From: Muribaculaceae bacterium
Lineage (GTDB): Bacteria; Bacteroidota; Bacteroidia; Bacteroidales; Muribaculaceae
Direction: 5' to 3'
NCBI GenBank assembly: GCA_022509125.1
Contig: JAFLTU010000003.1
Location: 42,896-106,895 of the forward strand
Length of the DNA: 64,000 nt
The notes under the pieces were generated by a model that worked only from the letters and a program-made list of their open reading frames with translations, was not told where the DNA came from and ran no database searches. Positions 1-10,576 of the stretch are shown one piece after another. Position numbers and translations under genes: made by a program. How positions within the stretch are numbered: position 1 is the first letter of the stretch; each line of letters begins with the position of its first letter.

Positions 1-684
1 GATCCCAATAAAGTGAAACTCATCGTCACAGACGGTGTCTTCTCTATGGAAGGGGATGTCGCAAATCTTCCCGAAATTACTCGTCTGGCAAAGAAATACA
101 ACGCATCAGTGATGGTTGATGAAGCTCATGGCATCGGTGTCTTTGGCGAGGGGGGACGCGGCACTTGCAATCATTTCGGAGTCACCGATGATGTGGAGCT
201 CATAATGGGCACCTTCAGTAAGTCGTTTGCATCATTAGGAGGGTTTATCGCCACCAATAAAGATATAACCAACTTCCTGCGCCATCATTCGCGCGCATAT
301 ATCTTCACGGCATCTATCACTCCGGCTGCCACAGCAGCCGTAAATGCGGCTCTTGACATTATGATTGCCGAACCCGAGCGTCAGGCTCATCTTTGGGAAA
401 TCACAAACTATGCCCTCGATAAATTCCGCGAAATGGGTTGCGAAATAGGCCACACCTCAACTCCTATTATACCCCTATTCATCCGCGACGACTATAAGAC
501 GTTCCACGTCACTCGTGACCTTCTCGACGAGGGTGTTTTCGTAAATCCGGTTGTCACTCCTGCTGTGGCACCCCACGACACTCTCATCAGATACTCTCTG
601 ATGGCCACTCACACCAAAGAACAAGTGGAACGCTCAATCGAAGCAATCCGCAAGGTCTTTAAAAAATACGATATTATTCCCTGA
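1..684 (+). CDS. Pyridoxal-phosphate aminotransferase of the alpha-oxoamine synthase family (serine palmitoyltransferase / KBL / BioF-like), 5' truncated by window edge
   Basis: Reading frame open from base 1; motifs VDEAHGIGVFGEGGRG and GTFSKSFASLGGF (PLP lysine region) typical of the family. Confidence 0.85.
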   Translation, partial: DPNKVKLIVTDGVFSMEGDVANLPEITRLAKKYNASVMVDEAHGIGVFGEGGRGTCNHFGVTDDVELIMGTFSKSFASLGGFIATNKDITNFLRHHSRAYIFTASITPAATAAVNAALDIMIAEPERQAHLWEITNYALDKFREMGCEIGHTSTPIIPLFIRDDYKTFHVTRDLLDEGVFVNPVVTPAVAPHDTLIRYSLMATHTKEQVERSIEAIRKVFKKYDIIP

Positions 685-792
685 GAATATTGGATTGTGT
701 AGAGTTAAGAATGATAAATAAAATTTCTTGCTAAAAACTCTCAAATCTCCTAAAACTCCTAAACATCGGAAAAGCCGAATACTATAAATCAT

Positions 793-826
793 AAAAATGC
801 CGGGAGATAAATCTTCCGGCATTTTT
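793..826. terminator. Intrinsic terminator hairpin downstream of the aminotransferase
   Basis: AAAAATGCCGG...CCGGCATTTTT inverted repeat with flanking A/T tracts. Confidence 0.8.
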
Positions 827-858
827 ATATATTTATCCTATTTTGGAATTTGGCTTTT

Positions 859-1404
859 TCAAAGATTATTGATATCGAATCCGTCAGAAATGTCTTCGTC
901 ATCAAATTGATCGTCACCGTAAATATCGAGGTCAAGTTCATCCGGGGGAAGAGTCAAAGTGGCGGCACTGTCGATTTTGGCATCAAATTCGTCAAGATCC
1001 ACATACTGGGCCGGCGGGTTTCCTCTTTTCAAAACGCAGATTGGATCTGACAAGGTTCTTCCGGGGAATGACTCCTTCATCTCCATGAAAAAGGAGCGTT
1101 CTGTCATATAATCGAAAACAAAGATTAGGCGCTGGCCGTCGTCCTCGATAAGTTCATTGAGCGGTGTGTCTCCCATCACCCAAATATCCTGATCGCTTGA
1201 ACTACCCATGTCCTCAAGAGTAATTTCCTCATTTTTCTGCCAACTGTCGTCACAGAGAAAAAAAGAATTGAAATCGTCTTTGGAATATCCTACGCTGTCA
1301 AGGATGGTATTGCGCAGTTGGAGGAAAGTGGCCGTGGAGTCGATTTCATACTCCCGTGAAAAGTTGCTCACTTCGTCGCTTACGAGTTTAAATCTATAGA
1401 CCAT
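859..1404 (-). CDS. pRiA4b ORF-3-like domain protein
   Basis: 181 aa; N-terminus YRFKLVSDEV...FLQLRNTILDSVGY...FFLCDDSW and acidic C-terminus resemble the pRiA4b ORF-3 family (recognised by eye). Confidence 0.6.
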   Translation of the reverse strand: MVYRFKLVSDEVSNFSREYEIDSTATFLQLRNTILDSVGYSKDDFNSFFLCDDSWQKNEEITLEDMGSSSDQDIWVMGDTPLNELIEDDGQRLIFVFDYMTERSFFMEMKESFPGRTLSDPICVLKRGNPPAQYVDLDEFDAKIDSAATLTLPPDELDLDIYGDDQFDDEDISDGFDINNL

Positions 1405-1539
1405 ATAGAAAGCTTGCTTAGTATGCTTGTGTTTTCCTTGAGCTTGAATTAGTGTGTTTATAATTATGATGCGAATTTAATTGTTTTTTTATATTCGCAA
1501 AAGAAACTAATAAAGAATTGTAAAAAATTTAAAATAAAA

Positions 1540-1932
1540 TCAACGGTTGCGTCCGAATATCCTTGAAAAGAGCGACTCAGGTTCCTCCGGTTTGATATGC
1601 ACGTGGAGTTGGTTGTCTTCTTTTCCCATAAAAAGGATATGGTTGTTAAACACGAAAGCAATGAGTTTATCGAATTCTAAAACTGCGTTGAGACTTCGGA
1701 TTAGGAACCGGCGGAAAGGATTGTATTCGTCAACGTCGTTCAAGACGATTTCAAAACCATCGTTGGTTATGGCATGGTGCTCGCCGAGCATAGGCAGGAA
1801 ATAGTCGAGCCGCAAGTCTGCCACATTCTTGTGGGGCTTGCGGTAGCGTTTATAGATTTCCTGGATCACCTTTTCATCAACCATGTCAAACGGAGCTTCG
1901 TCTTTGTTTAATTCCTCCTTTATGATTAACAA
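1540..1932 (-). CDS. Conserved hypothetical protein
   Basis: 130-aa ORF, plausible codon usage, same strand as neighbour. Confidence 0.6.
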   Translation of the reverse strand: MLIIKEELNKDEAPFDMVDEKVIQEIYKRYRKPHKNVADLRLDYFLPMLGEHHAITNDGFEIVLNDVDEYNPFRRFLIRSLNAVLEFDKLIAFVFNNHILFMGKEDNQLHVHIKPEEPESLFSRIFGRNR

Positions 1933-2172
1933 AGAAGTTTGGCAACGGTTTAGTCGAAATTGTTAAAAATAATTTATAGCGCGATTCATTTATTGCCGAA
2001 AAGGCATTTCAACCAATTCTTTTAATCTTATCCGACTCCAAATGCAGCAAGTAGTAAATAATTTTCAATTAATAAATTGAATAAGAACCTTAGAGAGGCG
2101 CCACCGTTAGGGACTTTATCTACTTTTGAAATACACCTTTATGAAAGTCTTTTTTTCTATCTAATTATTTTA

Positions 2173-3759
2173 TCAATTGGTGATATAATTATTATAATAA
2201 GTCGACTGTCTCACCTCCCCCGTCACAAGGTCTATATCATAACTTTTGTAATTCCCTGAGAGAGGTTCAAGGCTATATCCGGTCGCCTGGTAAGTCTGGG
2301 TGTCTGGATCAAGCTTCCAGACGTTACCGTCTGTGTCTATATAAATTGTGTAAGTACCGTTGGAGATATAGATGTCCCTGGAAGGGCCGATATTAACGTA
2401 AGGATCCCTATCAGGGAACACTCCGCTATGAGTTTTTTCAAGGAATATCGTGTGCCCTTGCCCGTCAAGCATATATCCCTCCGGAACCGGGATAGTCGCA
2501 TCTCCCTTATTGGTCACATTGTCAAACATCCGGAAATAATTAACTCCGTCTATTGTCTTGCCATAAATTTCAAACAGATTCTCTATCTGTTCCGGGGTCG
2601 TGCCATTGTTTGGATTTCCCTGATTGAGGAAAGCTCCCAACACTTCATTCATCTCCGCTTCTGAATAAATGCCAGGATATGAATGGTAGGTTGATTCCTG
2701 AGGTTCTTCCGTGCTCCAGGGATCAATGATTAGTGCCAATCCGGGACCCACTCCGGGAATTAGATTGATGTTGAGTGTCATCATTTCTCCTGCATGAAGC
2801 GTGGTGTCGTCTCCTGAATTTTCGTCATCGTAATCAGTACCCGGATTTCTAACGAAATTCACTGCATCAAAAGTGCCGTAATATATATTGTAATCCTTAT
2901 AAGCTTCATCCATTAGCTCAACCTGAAAATGGAGTGTGGAGAAATCCACTTCCGGACAGATATAGAACACATCGCTGCCAGTTGCTTGATTATCAATATA
3001 ATAGGTCACTCCATTGTTGAAATCCACTTCATTCGGATCGTAAGTCACAACCGGACGTCCTGTGGTCGGATGAGGTGTAAGGATCGCTTCAGTGGGTAAT
3101 CCAATAAAAGTCACGTTTGCCTTCAAGTTTTTCTGGACCGCGCCGCTGCTCTCCGTGAGTTGAAGGGTTCCGATCTTTATTTTTGAGACTAAATGGAAAA
3201 AAGTAAGGTCAACATATTTCCCGTGTGTGTCATAACTGTATGCATCCGACTGGGCCCCTATCAGATATTCCATTATCTGATTGTTATAATTCTCATAATA
3301 ACCTTCCGAACTTGACGAATTCTGGAAGGTCACGGCTACGGGATCCGCTGATGGTTCATATTCGGAGTCCCAAGGCACTGTCCATCCATAAAAAGTGTGA
3401 GGAGTATTCAGTGTTTGCCATTCCAAGGGTTCGGAGCCATCCATGGGGTCAAGTTTTCCCTCATACCCGGAAGCCACTTTATATGTGCCATATTGGGTCA
3501 CCGTTTCTCCCTCTACAGTTGTGCCTAATTCAATATAGATGGGCTTGTTGTAAGTCTGGGAAATATAGATTGAATCCAGGGCTCTTGTTTTAATTTCTCT
3601 GGTCTCTTTCACCATGTAGCTGAATTCAAGAGTCCTGTCTTTTCCATTGTTCAATCCCCCTTCATCTGTGGCCACACAGGAAGACATTGAGATGGAGAAG
3701 AAGGTTCCAGCTATCCCCAAAACCAACCATAGACTATATTTTTTTCTTCTTGCAATCAT
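2173..3759 (-). CDS. Fimbrillin-like lipoprotein (8th gene of fimbrial operon)
   Basis: Lipobox SMSSC; C-terminal region GEMMTLNINLIPG...LIIDPW typical of fimbrillin-family proteins; 14 bp from upstream gene. Confidence 0.65.
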   Translation of the reverse strand: MIARRKKYSLWLVLGIAGTFFSISMSSCVATDEGGLNNGKDRTLEFSYMVKETREIKTRALDSIYISQTYNKPIYIELGTTVEGETVTQYGTYKVASGYEGKLDPMDGSEPLEWQTLNTPHTFYGWTVPWDSEYEPSADPVAVTFQNSSSSEGYYENYNNQIMEYLIGAQSDAYSYDTHGKYVDLTFFHLVSKIKIGTLQLTESSGAVQKNLKANVTFIGLPTEAILTPHPTTGRPVVTYDPNEVDFNNGVTYYIDNQATGSDVFYICPEVDFSTLHFQVELMDEAYKDYNIYYGTFDAVNFVRNPGTDYDDENSGDDTTLHAGEMMTLNINLIPGVGPGLALIIDPWSTEEPQESTYHSYPGIYSEAEMNEVLGAFLNQGNPNNGTTPEQIENLFEIYGKTIDGVNYFRMFDNVTNKGDATIPVPEGYMLDGQGHTIFLEKTHSGVFPDRDPYVNIGPSRDIYISNGTYTIYIDTDGNVWKLDPDTQTYQATGYSLEPLSGNYKSYDIDLVTGEVRQSTYYNNYITN

Positions 3760-3773
3760 ATCTATGAAATGTT

Positions 3774-6116
3774 TTAAGGAGTCGTGGGTAAAATCAAACC
3801 GCCTACATTATCATATCCGAAATCCCTCACATTGATGTTCCAGACATTAAATTGAGACATCCATTCTTTCCAGGCCTCTTCATTGGGAGCCGCGCCCACA
3901 AAATTACCTCTATATTCTGACGGTCCGGAAAGGACATCTCCCCAGCCCACAAGTTTCGAGAAATTATAGCTTGAAGAACTCTCTATCCTCCCTATAAGTC
4001 CTCCCGTGGCATTAATGTCAGCTTCTCCGGAGGTGGGTCCATACACCGATACTGTAGCGATGCAATTATCTATAATTCCGTTGACAACTCCTCCCACCAT
4101 TCCTCCTGTATAGCTTAAGCTGGTGACATATCCATAGGGTTTGACAACACCGGCTCTCACTATTCCGCCGGCATTGGAACCTGTAAGACTGGAGCTGGAT
4201 TCGGAAGTCATCAGGCCTACCATACCTCCTATGTTAGATACCTGTCCTTCACTCCCTGTGCTGTCTATCGACAATGAGGGGAGATTCACCTCGGAAATAT
4301 ATCCGCTTGATTCTCCTGCGATACCCCCTATACTATATCCACCCTGTGGCCCTTGACAGGTATTGACGATAGTTACAGAGAAGGGATTTTCTGTAGTTAC
4401 CTCGCTTAATATCCCGGCATTCTGTCCGCTGACTCCTCCTATCAACACATCCACGTTGACCGGATAATCAGTATCAGACTCTATTCCGTCAGGGTTATTT
4501 ACCGTCAAGCCGGTCACATTTATTGAAAATGTGCCGGAAAGGGTCACTTCATTGATTGATCCGGTATTCGAACCTACAACTCCTCCTACATTATGCGTCT
4601 CACTCGATGACAGACCCTTGACATAGACTTTCAAAGCCACATTTATCAACCTTACATTATTGATTTTGCCTTGGTTAAAATGACACAGAGCGCCATTTCG
4701 GCTGTTATCAAGCTTTTCGTCGTTCGATTCATACGAAATAATTGTCGCGTCCACCGACTTTAATCCCAGGTTTAATATTGAACCCTTATTTTCTCTAAAC
4801 AACGGGTCGGCAAGATTGCGGATGTAATGTAGACCTCCGTCAAACACAAGACTGTTGTCTAAATCCGGTTGAAAACCGGCATCCTCAAAGGCGGAATAAT
4901 TGAAATTTTTGAAATCTACATTCCTCAAGAGACGTGATCCCATGGGAGTTTTTTCAAGTATTAAAGTTTCCGCTCCGGTTTCAGGATCAGTATAAGTGTA
5001 ATCTCCTCCTTGGGTCGCAGCTTTAAGGAAATCCTCTACTTCTACATCAAAATAGTCGTCGCTTTCATCCCAACTTGACCCCGGAGGAGGAGTATTGATG
5101 GTTATACCCGGCGACTTTGTAATATCCAATGTGTAAGTGATGCCGGCCTGGAGGTTTGGCTCATTGTTTATGACTCCGTCACCCCCCACTTGTGGAGGGA
5201 TGTTGTCATAATCATATATAAGATAAGGATAGGTGGTAGGAGCCGTGGCCGGATATTCAATATTGAAGGAATTATAATAAGCAGGTTGTAGGAAATAGCT
5301 CACCTGCGTATCTCCGATAGGATTTCCTTCTGGATCTGTCTCTGTATACGGACGGCCCTCTATGAAAACTCCGTTGGCATACTGAGGATTAGGCACCTGA
5401 AGAAACTCAAAATTCAGAGTGGGCTGATTGTCAGAGTCTGTGCCCATCCTTATTTCAAAAGCGTTGTTAAAATTCATCGCAGCCATTGTGGTCGGATCCT
5501 TCACCCCGCTTGATGAAAACCAATAGGAGTCTGACACCAAAGGCTCCATATTCACCAAAGTAAGATAGGTGCAAATATGGTTGAAATTAAGGCTCACGGC
5601 AAACCCGTAATTGATCCCGGAAGCGGATAAGGCATACAAGGGATCGGTCATGGGGGTGAGACCCGAAAGAAGATATCGGGCGGATGGATTATCGGTGGTC
5701 AAAACTCCGTTGCTCTCGCTAAGATAATAAGCTATGAATTGGCCGTCGGTAGCTGTAGAGGGCCAGGTTAAGGTCGAACCGTCAACGGCGTTCCATTGCC
5801 TGCCGTCGAATCGCAGTGCCCCATATCTTTTCACCACTTCATTCTGCGTGACGCCATTCTCATCCAGATAGCTCACATTGAAGGTGCCGAGGATATGAAT
5901 CACATCATCCACAGTGAAAACCCTCTTTACCTCATCAATCACGAAAAAATCTCGAGTCCCGATATCGTCGGGAAGACTTAAATTGAAATCCACCGGAAGT
6001 TCCTCAGTCGAAGGCCGCGATGGAGATCCTTGGCTTTGCTGAAATTCATCGTTGCATGATGCAAAGGCAAGGAGTGTGAGTATTAAGGGTAATATTTGGG
6101 TTAAATATTTTCTCAT
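3774..6116 (-). CDS. Fimbrillin-like lipoprotein with GLUG-type repeats, putative tip adhesin
   Basis: Lipobox AFASC; fimbrillin-like N-terminal half; repeated GGVVGSNTGSI / IGGIAGESSGYI / GGMVG motifs. Confidence 0.65.
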   Translation of the reverse strand: MRKYLTQILPLILTLLAFASCNDEFQQSQGSPSRPSTEELPVDFNLSLPDDIGTRDFFVIDEVKRVFTVDDVIHILGTFNVSYLDENGVTQNEVVKRYGALRFDGRQWNAVDGSTLTWPSTATDGQFIAYYLSESNGVLTTDNPSARYLLSGLTPMTDPLYALSASGINYGFAVSLNFNHICTYLTLVNMEPLVSDSYWFSSSGVKDPTTMAAMNFNNAFEIRMGTDSDNQPTLNFEFLQVPNPQYANGVFIEGRPYTETDPEGNPIGDTQVSYFLQPAYYNSFNIEYPATAPTTYPYLIYDYDNIPPQVGGDGVINNEPNLQAGITYTLDITKSPGITINTPPPGSSWDESDDYFDVEVEDFLKAATQGGDYTYTDPETGAETLILEKTPMGSRLLRNVDFKNFNYSAFEDAGFQPDLDNSLVFDGGLHYIRNLADPLFRENKGSILNLGLKSVDATIISYESNDEKLDNSRNGALCHFNQGKINNVRLINVALKVYVKGLSSSETHNVGGVVGSNTGSINEVTLSGTFSINVTGLTVNNPDGIESDTDYPVNVDVLIGGVSGQNAGILSEVTTENPFSVTIVNTCQGPQGGYSIGGIAGESSGYISEVNLPSLSIDSTGSEGQVSNIGGMVGLMTSESSSSLTGSNAGGIVRAGVVKPYGYVTSLSYTGGMVGGVVNGIIDNCIATVSVYGPTSGEADINATGGLIGRIESSSSYNFSKLVGWGDVLSGPSEYRGNFVGAAPNEEAWKEWMSQFNVWNINVRDFGYDNVGGLILPTTP

Positions 6117-6119
6117 CTA

Positions 6120-7856
6120 TTATATTATGCTCGTAATATTGTTCACGAAGGAGAAGTCACCGGTAGGATCCGTGCCTATGAGCATTTCGGCTCCCGGAAT
6201 TGTGCTGGTTGAATTGCTGATTAATACCCCCCTGATAGTGCAATCACGCACTACTCCATTATTCATGCTTCCCGAAATCATTCCTCCAGGGCCCGAGGGA
6301 TTAAATAGATAGCAGTTGTCGATGTTGCAATTCACAACGTATCCTCCCTCTATATAGGCCGCCAGGATTCCTGCTGATCCCGTAATATCGGGCTGAATGT
6401 CTGAATCCTCGAAATCCAGGTTTTGCAACTGGCCCGAAAGCGTCCCCACAAATGTTTTGTTTAGTCCCGTTATTGTATGGTTCAGGAATTTCCCTCCGGA
6501 GAGATTGGTGCTTATGCCGTCCAATATATCGCCCGAAGCCAATTTTGAAATCACCACTGGATAACTATAGGGATTAGGCATATCTGGATCGTCATCCTCA
6601 GGCACATAGTTAGAGAGGTCAAGGTCGCTAAGAATATAGAAATGCCAGTTTGACACGGAAGGGTTCCCTTCTTCCACTATCCGGTCTCCGTAACTGAGCA
6701 AGTTGTTTATATACTCCACGTTATCGGGTGCCTGAAGGTAGAGATTATAGTCTCTCACCCACAGGGCGAATTCCGCCGCGTCGTTTATCCCGCGTTTCCT
6801 TTGATCGGTGAGGTCTACATTATTGCCCCATGGTTCAATCCTGAAGGGATTGACCGTCGGCACAAGTTCTTTCATGGTTATTTCCATGGGATATCTCCAT
6901 CCGGGTTGAACCTGTTTGGTAAAACTTCCCCCCTGCGGCATAAGTTTCAGAGAGGAAACCCTCTGGTAATAACCGTCGTTGTCACAAAGTTCCACGTATT
7001 CCACCGTAGTTAGCTGATTGGGGAGAGTCGGGATGATAACATACCAGGCAGCCTGGCCGTCGGGGTCATCCTGGGTGATACCGTAATTGCTGCCCTGCCA
7101 GGCATCCCAACGTCTTGCGTTTTCCTGAGTCATGTCTGCCGATTCCACCATCACAAGAGATGGAGTGCAGCTCCATGAAGAGGCGGTCGGATCATACGTA
7201 ATTTTTAAATGTGTGATTCCGGTGCTTATCACTGCTGTGATTCTTCCCTTGTCGCTCGGAGGATTGTTGAAACCCTCTCCCCTCATGATTATCAACTCCG
7301 CGAAGCCATGAGTGAATTCCCCAAACATACTCATATCTTTACCATCCTTCACTCCTTGGAGTTCAAGAAATTGCGACATCAAAACGTCTTGGCATTTCAT
7401 CGTGCCGTTGTCGGGGATTCTCAAAGGCATACCCTCTGCCGCCACTGTGGAAGAATATGGGAAATACATGAAGGTTTCGTTCGACTTCATCCCCGAAGGA
7501 TCGAAAGTGGATTGATTGGGTCCGGTAAATTGGCCATTACCCTCCTGATATGTCAACATGGCATTAACGAATGGAGTGGAATAATTCCCTTCGAGCCAAT
7601 TGCCGCCGGAGGCATAAAATCCCATCATATCTCCCTCCTGAAAACCATTAAACGACCATTGGTCGGCACTGTCGGCACGGTTAGCGCGGGTCTCTGCCAT
7701 TGTCTCAGCCATATTGTTGCTGCCAAGTGTCATCGTTATGGCAAGCGGCAACTTCCGGCCTCCATTCGGCCCATCATTATTGTCGTTGACACACGACCAT
7801 AATCCGGCCAATAAGACTGTCAGGATGATTATATGTAGTGTAAATCCTTTTTTCAT
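6120..7856 (-). CDS. Fimbrillin family lipoprotein
   Basis: Lipobox GLWSC; TRANRADSADQWSFNGFQEGDMMGFYASGG is a fimbrillin-like N-terminal domain. Confidence 0.7.
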   Translation of the reverse strand: MKKGFTLHIIILTVLLAGLWSCVNDNNDGPNGGRKLPLAITMTLGSNNMAETMAETRANRADSADQWSFNGFQEGDMMGFYASGGNWLEGNYSTPFVNAMLTYQEGNGQFTGPNQSTFDPSGMKSNETFMYFPYSSTVAAEGMPLRIPDNGTMKCQDVLMSQFLELQGVKDGKDMSMFGEFTHGFAELIIMRGEGFNNPPSDKGRITAVISTGITHLKITYDPTASSWSCTPSLVMVESADMTQENARRWDAWQGSNYGITQDDPDGQAAWYVIIPTLPNQLTTVEYVELCDNDGYYQRVSSLKLMPQGGSFTKQVQPGWRYPMEITMKELVPTVNPFRIEPWGNNVDLTDQRKRGINDAAEFALWVRDYNLYLQAPDNVEYINNLLSYGDRIVEEGNPSVSNWHFYILSDLDLSNYVPEDDDPDMPNPYSYPVVISKLASGDILDGISTNLSGGKFLNHTITGLNKTFVGTLSGQLQNLDFEDSDIQPDITGSAGILAAYIEGGYVVNCNIDNCYLFNPSGPGGMISGSMNNGVVRDCTIRGVLISNSTSTIPGAEMLIGTDPTGDFSFVNNITSII

Positions 7857-7865
7857 TCTCCTTAA

Positions 7866-9287
7866 TTATGGAATACCTTCAAAATTCAGAGAGCCATTGA
7901 GTATATTAACAAGAGTGGCGCTGTTGGTGACTGTTTTATAAGTTGTGCCCGAATACACTTGCACTGTATAACCGTTGAAACTGAAACTATACGGAAGTTT
8001 ATCGGAGCCACCGGGCACCATTTGCCCGGAGATAACGGAGTAGTCTAAGGAAATTGGACTCCAGATATTGAAGTTCCATGTTCCGTCTTCAAGATTGCCA
8101 TATCTCTTCAGCTGATAAGAATTTGCATCATTGTAAAATCCTATCAATTTTGTAAATTCTGTAGCCGTATAAATTCCTGCCTGATGACCGTCTACAAAAA
8201 ACTCACCCTTATCAACCCATTCCACTACCTTCACCGGCATAAACACAAGCTCGGGTGGCTGGTTGGAAACTATGGTTCGCAACGTCAGGACATGCTCCTT
8301 AAGAAAACTTAGGGTCATAGGATATTCAGTGGTGTGTTCTGAGTCAACAACATTCATTGCGTAGGGCACGATTCCTGAGAAAACCCTGTCGTTGCTTAGT
8401 CTTATCGAAAGGCGCGGCCTCGCTTCGCTGGTCAATAGATCTTGAGGCGGCAAAACAAAATCCTTAGTTGTATAAACCATGGTGTTTTCATCTATTTCCT
8501 CTGTAGAAGCCCAGCCGATGGAAGGATTCACAAGCTGAAGTGGAGTATAGGCCTCCGGCTCCTCGGAAAGGCTCAGTAACCCTGTCATTCGGTCATAGGT
8601 CAAAGGCTTTTGGTTGATAGAGGAAATCTCCACTATTGCATCTCCCAAATCCAAGTCTTCATTGTTTTCGTAAGTCTTATCTACAGTTATTTCCACCACC
8701 AATCTTGCCATATTGTGGTGCAATTGGAAATTAAGGGTTTTCAATGTGTTTCGATTGACCTGCAGACTTCCCCAAAGAAGGTCATTAGATCCCCCCTGGT
8801 CGTCAAACACAGCGGCCTTAAATCTCCCCCCGTCTTCAAGATTAAGGGTCATTGGATTCTCTGTATCGGCTTCTCCTTCAGACGGGGCGACATTGTCAAG
8901 ATAGAAAGTGGGCACGGACCCTCCCACTTTTTCCCAAGTCATTTCATCATAAGTAGTCTCCTCTTCATCAGGGAGCAACACGAATCCAATACCGGGAATA
9001 ACCGAGAGATCAAAATCCACAATGCCCAAGGCATACTCCAGGGTAGTCTCTTGAGGATAGGCAAAATAGTAGGTTCCCTCCGTGACGTCTCCATCAGCTT
9101 GGTAAACTCTAGAAGCGGCCATCTTAGCCATAGAAGCGGAAACAACCACTCTATCCGACTCTCCCTGAGGGTCATCCAAGGCTGCTTCCTGACTGCAACC
9201 CGTCAGAGCCAAAATCATAATGGCGATTGACGTGCCCTTTAGCGACATGGCTTTTATATTCTTATGTCTTGGGTCAAAAAGATGCAT
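7866..9287 (-). CDS. Fimbrillin family lipoprotein
   Basis: Lipobox ALTGC; FQLHHNMARLVVEITV motif common in fimbrillin-like proteins; operon position. Confidence 0.65.
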   Translation of the reverse strand: MHLFDPRHKNIKAMSLKGTSIAIMILALTGCSQEAALDDPQGESDRVVVSASMAKMAASRVYQADGDVTEGTYYFAYPQETTLEYALGIVDFDLSVIPGIGFVLLPDEEETTYDEMTWEKVGGSVPTFYLDNVAPSEGEADTENPMTLNLEDGGRFKAAVFDDQGGSNDLLWGSLQVNRNTLKTLNFQLHHNMARLVVEITVDKTYENNEDLDLGDAIVEISSINQKPLTYDRMTGLLSLSEEPEAYTPLQLVNPSIGWASTEEIDENTMVYTTKDFVLPPQDLLTSEARPRLSIRLSNDRVFSGIVPYAMNVVDSEHTTEYPMTLSFLKEHVLTLRTIVSNQPPELVFMPVKVVEWVDKGEFFVDGHQAGIYTATEFTKLIGFYNDANSYQLKRYGNLEDGTWNFNIWSPISLDYSVISGQMVPGGSDKLPYSFSFNGYTVQVYSGTTYKTVTNSATLVNILNGSLNFEGIP

Positions 9288-9329
9288 AGGCTTTTTCCTC
9301 TGTTTCTTTTTTAGCTTGATTGATAGCCG

Positions 9330-10526
9330 TTATTCCTCTTCATACACAGTCATGTCTGACGATGAAGTGCCCCAGGGCAATATCTTGGCGCCTACCAGAA
9401 TGGTTTCATTAACTTTTCTCGGCAGATATAGATATAACTGTTGAAGGGTTCCCTGAACCAGGTTAAGTTTTCCCGTGGAGGTGATCACATTATTAGTGTA
9501 GAAATAATAATATTTCACGTTGCCATCCTTCGAAGTAATCGGGAAACATAGCTGAACGTTGGCATTGGCCGACGGCTGCGGAAATAAAACACTGAAATTA
9601 TAGGCTGCCACTTCATCCGTGGGATCCTCTGAGTCTTGATAATAATCGCCCACATTGATAGTGATTGATTGGTCATCTTCCTCTTGTTGATGCATATACA
9701 TTTTGATCGGGGTAGATGTAGTGCCGCTTTGCACCAACGGTGCCTCAGTGTCCGGGCTTCGGTTGGCTCTCCATTCGATGTTGAATTGGGTTGAGCCTCC
9801 CAAAAGATAAGCTCCCGTCAATGCTCCCGGTTCGAAACCGGAATAACTCATATTGTCTCCCACAACGGTTTCCTTATATACAGGCACATATAATGTCACC
9901 TTCAGATAAGTCATAAGGTGAAAGAGGCGAAAATTCATCCTTGTGAATAAGGCATCGGTGGCATGGTTGGCCCCCAGAATGTCGGATTGCTTAAATCTGG
10001 TCTGGTCATAAGGTTTATCACCCGCCCCGGTCTGATCGGAATTCACGTAAAATATAGGCGACTCGCTCTCCGGGAAATACATCGCGAAAAATGAGAAGGC
10101 TGTTCCAACCGAACCGAGATTCTTTACAGCTCTCCAATCTATGGATTTCCTTCCGGTCACAGCTTCAAAATTGTATCCCTCGTCCCAGTCGGCAGCTTCG
10201 TTTTCGTAGAATTCGTATTGATACATATAGGGACTCGCATTTTCATCGGGATTACTGAAATTCGGATTACTGTTGTTGTCCGACCCCATTTGAGATATGT
10301 AAAGGATACTCCCGGGAGTGAAGAATGAATCATCTGTCACTATGGCTTTTGCCTCTCCCGGCTCGAGATCATCCATACCCGGAGCTTCCGCACGGCTCAG
10401 CAATTGGATACCCACTTCCTTAACCTCACCTTCATTCATGTCTGCTTTGCCTCCCGGCTGATCTTCTCCCGAACAACCGATGCAAAGAAAAATCAATGAT
10501 ATGGTTATGTATAGAAATTTTTTCAT
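9330..10526 (-). CDS. Fimbrillin family lipoprotein
   Basis: Lipobox FLCIGC; FFTPGSILYISQMG and NFRLFHLMTYLKVTLYVP motifs; operon position. Confidence 0.65.
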   Translation of the reverse strand: MKKFLYITISLIFLCIGCSGEDQPGGKADMNEGEVKEVGIQLLSRAEAPGMDDLEPGEAKAIVTDDSFFTPGSILYISQMGSDNNSNPNFSNPDENASPYMYQYEFYENEAADWDEGYNFEAVTGRKSIDWRAVKNLGSVGTAFSFFAMYFPESESPIFYVNSDQTGAGDKPYDQTRFKQSDILGANHATDALFTRMNFRLFHLMTYLKVTLYVPVYKETVVGDNMSYSGFEPGALTGAYLLGGSTQFNIEWRANRSPDTEAPLVQSGTTSTPIKMYMHQQEEDDQSITINVGDYYQDSEDPTDEVAAYNFSVLFPQPSANANVQLCFPITSKDGNVKYYYFYTNNVITSTGKLNLVQGTLQQLYLYLPRKVNETILVGAKILPWGTSSSDMTVYEEE

Positions 10527-10576
10527 TTAAAAAAATACTGCAAATTAGTCCCCTTCTGCTAAATGTAAAGTTTTTT